Shown here: in pieces, positions 7,407 through 8,788 of the stretch
How the letters are laid out: each line of letters starts with the position of its first letter
Numbering within the stretch: the stretch's first letter is position 1
Assembly: GCA_021107685.1 (NCBI GenBank)
Contig: JAIOSH010000439.1
Coordinates: 1-8,788, forward strand
DNA length: 8,788 nucleotides
Direction: 5' to 3'
DNA from: Bacteroidales bacterium
GTDB taxonomy: Bacteria > Bacteroidota > Bacteroidia > Bacteroidales > SMBSF39
The notes under the pieces: model-generated
Database searches by the model: none
The model's input: only the letters and a program-made list of their open reading frames with translations
Told to the model about the DNA's origin: nothing
Made by a program: the position numbers and the translations under genes

Positions 7407-8291
7407 ATGGCAAAAAGCAAGGGAAAACCAATAACAGAATTACTTATAAAAATAAAAAATATAACTATTCATTTTTTTAAGAATTTTCCTATTTTATTCA
7501 TTTTTATTATCAGTGCAATTATTGTAATAATATATCTTTTAAAATTAAATGATGAAGTATTGTCTATTATTTTAGGTGTCCTTATAACCATTATCGCAGT
7601 CATTATTTACTTTAGAAAAAGAAATCTTACAGAAACTTTGTTTTTATTTCTCTATGGTTTGTTAACTGTTTTTACAATTTATTGGAGTCCATATAGTCCT
7701 TTTTTATTCCTGTTTATTTATTTGGGATTTGTAACACTGTTTTTTGTAAGTAGTTCAGTGAAAATTGCATCACAAACCGAAACAATCCTTGAAGAAGCTA
7801 CGGATTTGATAGATAAAAATAATTTTAAAATTATTTATAATAAGTTAAAAAAGGAATTGAATAATAAAACAAACTATTCGCAATTAACTACTGTTGAAAA
7901 AGCAGAAACTATAAGGTTTTTATCTTTTATGCACATACCTTTGGAAGAGATTGGTAATTCAATAAATATAATTGAAAGGATTATTATTATGTATCAGACA
8001 GACATAAAAACTGCTTATGCTTTTTTCAGAATACTTTATCCGATTGTTAAAAAAATTGATACAACCCGAAATATTTCAGTTTTTATAAATACTTTTCTTT
8101 TTAAAATATTTGAAATACCATTATCACCGGTAGAAATAATGAGCTTATTACGTAAAACCAAAAGAATTTTATTTTCCAATAAATTAAATTATAATGATTA
8201 TTCGGATGTTATTAAGAAATCTGCTGAAAATGGATTGGATGAAGAAGAAACTATAAAAAATTTAAATATTGCTGCTAATGTTTTTGATTAG
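7407..8291 (+). CDS. Four-helix membrane protein with cytoplasmic helical domain, function unknown
   Basis: I do not recognise a family. The 294 residues start at ATG 7407 with a basic N-terminus (MAKSKGK), followed by four hydrophobic helices at about 27-45, 51-69, 76-93 and 97-117. The basic N-terminus and RKR at 70-72 between helices 2 and 3 place both ends in the cytoplasm by the positive-inside rule. Residues 118-294 are charged and rich in Lys, Glu, Asn and Ile, consistent with an alpha-helical soluble domain; no enzyme motif, Walker box or DNA-binding motif is seen. No signal peptide or sorting domain is present, so it is an inner-membrane protein, unlike its exported neighbour upstream. 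The 32-nt gap to that gene has no hairpin terminator, so they are probably one transcript. Codon use is extremely AT-rich. The stop is followed within eight bases by the long heptad array. Confidence 0.85.
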   Translation: MAKSKGKPITELLIKIKNITIHFFKNFPILFIFIISAIIVIIYLLKLNDEVLSIILGVLITIIAVIIYFRKRNLTETLFLFLYGLLTVFTIYWSPYSPFLFLFIYLGFVTLFFVSSSVKIASQTETILEEATDLIDKNNFKIIYNKLKKELNNKTNYSQLTTVEKAETIRFLSFMHIPLEEIGNSINIIERIIIMYQTDIKTAYAFFRILYPIVKKIDTTRNISVFINTFLFKIFEIPLSPVEIMSLLRKTKRILFSNKLNYNDYSDVIKKSAENGLDEEETIKNLNIAANVFD

Positions 8292-8298
8292 GCATGAA

Positions 8299-8417
8299 AG
8301 TAGGCAGTGGACAGTAAGCAGTGGACAGTAAGCAGTGGGCAGTAGGCAGTAGGCAGAAAGCAGTAGGCAGTGGGCAATAGGCAGTAAGCAGTAGGCAGTA
8401 AGCAGTGGGCAGAAAGC
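8299..8417 (+). repeat. Heptad tandem array, 17 in-phase AGTRRGC units
   Basis: Seventeen consecutive 7-nt units occupy 119 bases with no indel. By type: AGTAGGC five times (8299, 8341, 8348, 8362, 8390), AGTAAGC four times (8313, 8327, 8383, 8397), AGTGGGC three times (8334, 8369, 8404), AGTGGAC twice (8306, 8320), AGAAAGC twice (8355, 8411) and AATAGGC once (8376). The initial A and final C never vary, and every difference from AGTAGGC is an A/G transition except T to A in AGAAAGC. It starts eight bases after a stop codon. Short tandem heptads are known in some bacteria (the STRR heptamers of cyanobacteria are the case I recall), but no function can be read here. Confidence 0.92.
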
Positions 8418-8428
8418 AATTAAAGACT

Positions 8429-8470
8429 AAGACAAAAATAAATTATATATTCATATCTTATTTTTGTTTT
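8429..8470 (+). terminator. AT-rich hairpin, possible weak bidirectional terminator
   Basis: AAGACAAAAATAA (8429-8441) pairs with TTATTTTTGTTTT (8458-8470) over 13 base pairs including one G-U, with a 16-nt loop. It has one G-C pair, so it is weak, but the T-rich 3' arm and A-rich 5' arm would resemble a terminator on either strand. It sits between the heptad array and the next promoter, where a terminator would be expected. Confidence 0.35.
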
Positions 8471-8512
8471 GTTCTGACTACTCGGTGATTTAACAATGAT
8501 AAAATTTTAGAA

Positions 8513-8520
8513 TATTTTTG
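8513..8520 (+). promoter_or_regulatory. Bacteroidota-type -7 promoter element
   Basis: TATTTTTG is an exact match to TAnnTTTG, 95 bases before the ATG at 8616. At the -33 position there is TTTAA (8489-8493) rather than TTTG. The element overlaps a perfect 14-nt palindrome, ATTTTTGCAAAAAT (8514-8527). A second exact match, at 8459-8466, lies in the arm of the hairpin and is less likely to be used. Confidence 0.45.
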
Positions 8521-8559
8521 CAAAAATGCTTTATTACAAACTAAAAATTCAGAAAATAA

Positions 8560-8598
8560 CTATATTAAATATAGCGTAAATTATTTATCAATAATTTA
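8560..8598 (+). other. Two AT-rich palindromes in the leader of the last gene
   Basis: CTATATT-A-AATATAG (8560-8574) is a perfect odd-centred palindrome. TAAATTAT (8577-8584) pairs with ATAATTTA (8591-8598) around the loop TTATCA. The second ends 17 bases before the start codon. Both are mostly A-T pairs in very AT-rich sequence, so structure in RNA would be weak. Confidence 0.4.
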
Positions 8599-8615
8599 AA
8601 AAAAACATTAAAAAT

Positions 8616-8788
8616 ATGAAAAAGATTAAAATAATGTTATTTATTAGTTTAATGATGTTTTCTTTGTTATTATCAGCACAAACCGCACCTGATACGACAT
8701 GGACAAAAATGTATATCGGTGGCAATTACGACTGGGGCTGGCAGGTTGAGCAAACTACCGACGGCGGTTATATTATTATTGGTGATAC
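8616..8788 (+). CDS. Start of an exported DGGYI-repeat beta-propeller protein (3' end missing)
   Basis: The frame from ATG 8616 is open to the window edge, giving 57 codons. It begins with a signal peptide: basic MKKIK, a Leu/Ile/Met/Phe-rich core, then LLLSA before Gln22, a typical cleavage site for this phylum. The mature protein shows WTKMYIGG followed by QVEQTTDGGYIIIGDT. This W-x-K-x-GG then QTTDGGYI pattern is the first unit of a repeated blade common in secreted Bacteroidota proteins, usually many units long and often ending in a T9SS sorting domain; neither can be seen here. The ATG is chosen because it is immediately followed by the signal peptide and preceded by A-rich sequence. A -7 element lies 95 bases upstream. 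Function beyond an exported repeat protein cannot be stated. Confidence 0.8.
   Translation, partial: MKKIKIMLFISLMMFSLLLSAQTAPDTTWTKMYIGGNYDWGWQVEQTTDGGYIIIGD

Larger units (their letters stand above)
8292..8615. other. Gene-free stretch: heptad array, hairpin, promoter and AT-rich leader
   Basis: These 324 bases contain no credible gene. They divide into the heptad array (8299-8417), an AT-rich hairpin (8429-8470), a promoter candidate (8513-8520) and an AT-rich leader with two palindromes (8560-8598), each listed separately. Confidence 0.8.

Noticed and set aside
8299..8417. CRISPR array
   Set aside because: Units are 7 nt and directly adjacent; there are no spacers, no repeat of CRISPR length and no cas gene.

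Overview
The window reads as a piece of a low-GC genome from the phylum Bacteroidota, probably an uncultured or environmental lineage. The grounds are two exported proteins ending in type IX secretion (T9SS) C-terminal sorting domains, start codons preceded by AT-rich sequence without a Shine-Dalgarno motif, a match to the phylum's TAnnTTTG -7 promoter element, and multi-sensor hybrid histidine kinases of the kind common there. All genes are on the + strand, and the window cuts genes at both ends.

Layout. Positions 1-2882 hold most of a hybrid histidine kinase (PAS-GAF-GAF-PAS-HisKA-HATPase-REC) whose start lies outside the window. Positions 2883-3304 have no credible gene and are a mosaic of short-period repeats: a 16-nt ATGGTT repeat, heptads of the type AGTAGGC, a twinned palindromic element, degenerate heptads, and an 11-nt AATGAC-type repeat. 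Positions 3305-5539 encode an exported gingipain-like (peptidase C25) protein with a T9SS tail. It keeps the catalytic His, but Asp stands where the catalytic Cys is expected. Positions 5662-7374 encode an exported seven-repeat VCBS/FG-GAP beta-propeller with an ASPIC/UnbV-like segment and a sorting/FlgD-like tail. Only 32 nt later, 7407-8291 encode an unrecognised four-helix membrane protein with a cytoplasmic alpha-helical domain. Positions 8292-8615 carry a 17-unit, perfectly phased heptad array, an AT-rich hairpin and a plausible promoter. From 8616 a new exported beta-propeller-like protein begins and runs off the window.

How the genes relate. The kinase is an intracellular multi-input sensor with a terminal receiver. 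The three exported proteins and the membrane protein look like cell-surface biology. Nothing in the sequence links the kinase to them, and the repeat mosaic separates them. The only probable co-transcribed pair is the VCBS propeller and the four-helix membrane protein.

Most worth a second look: the Cys-to-Asp change in the C25 protein, with a local GC peak over the same domain; the heptad arrays, which lie downstream of stop codons in one orientation and put stops in every + strand frame; and the twinned palindrome at 3011-3086. I saw no CRISPR array, tRNA, rRNA, transposase or integrase.
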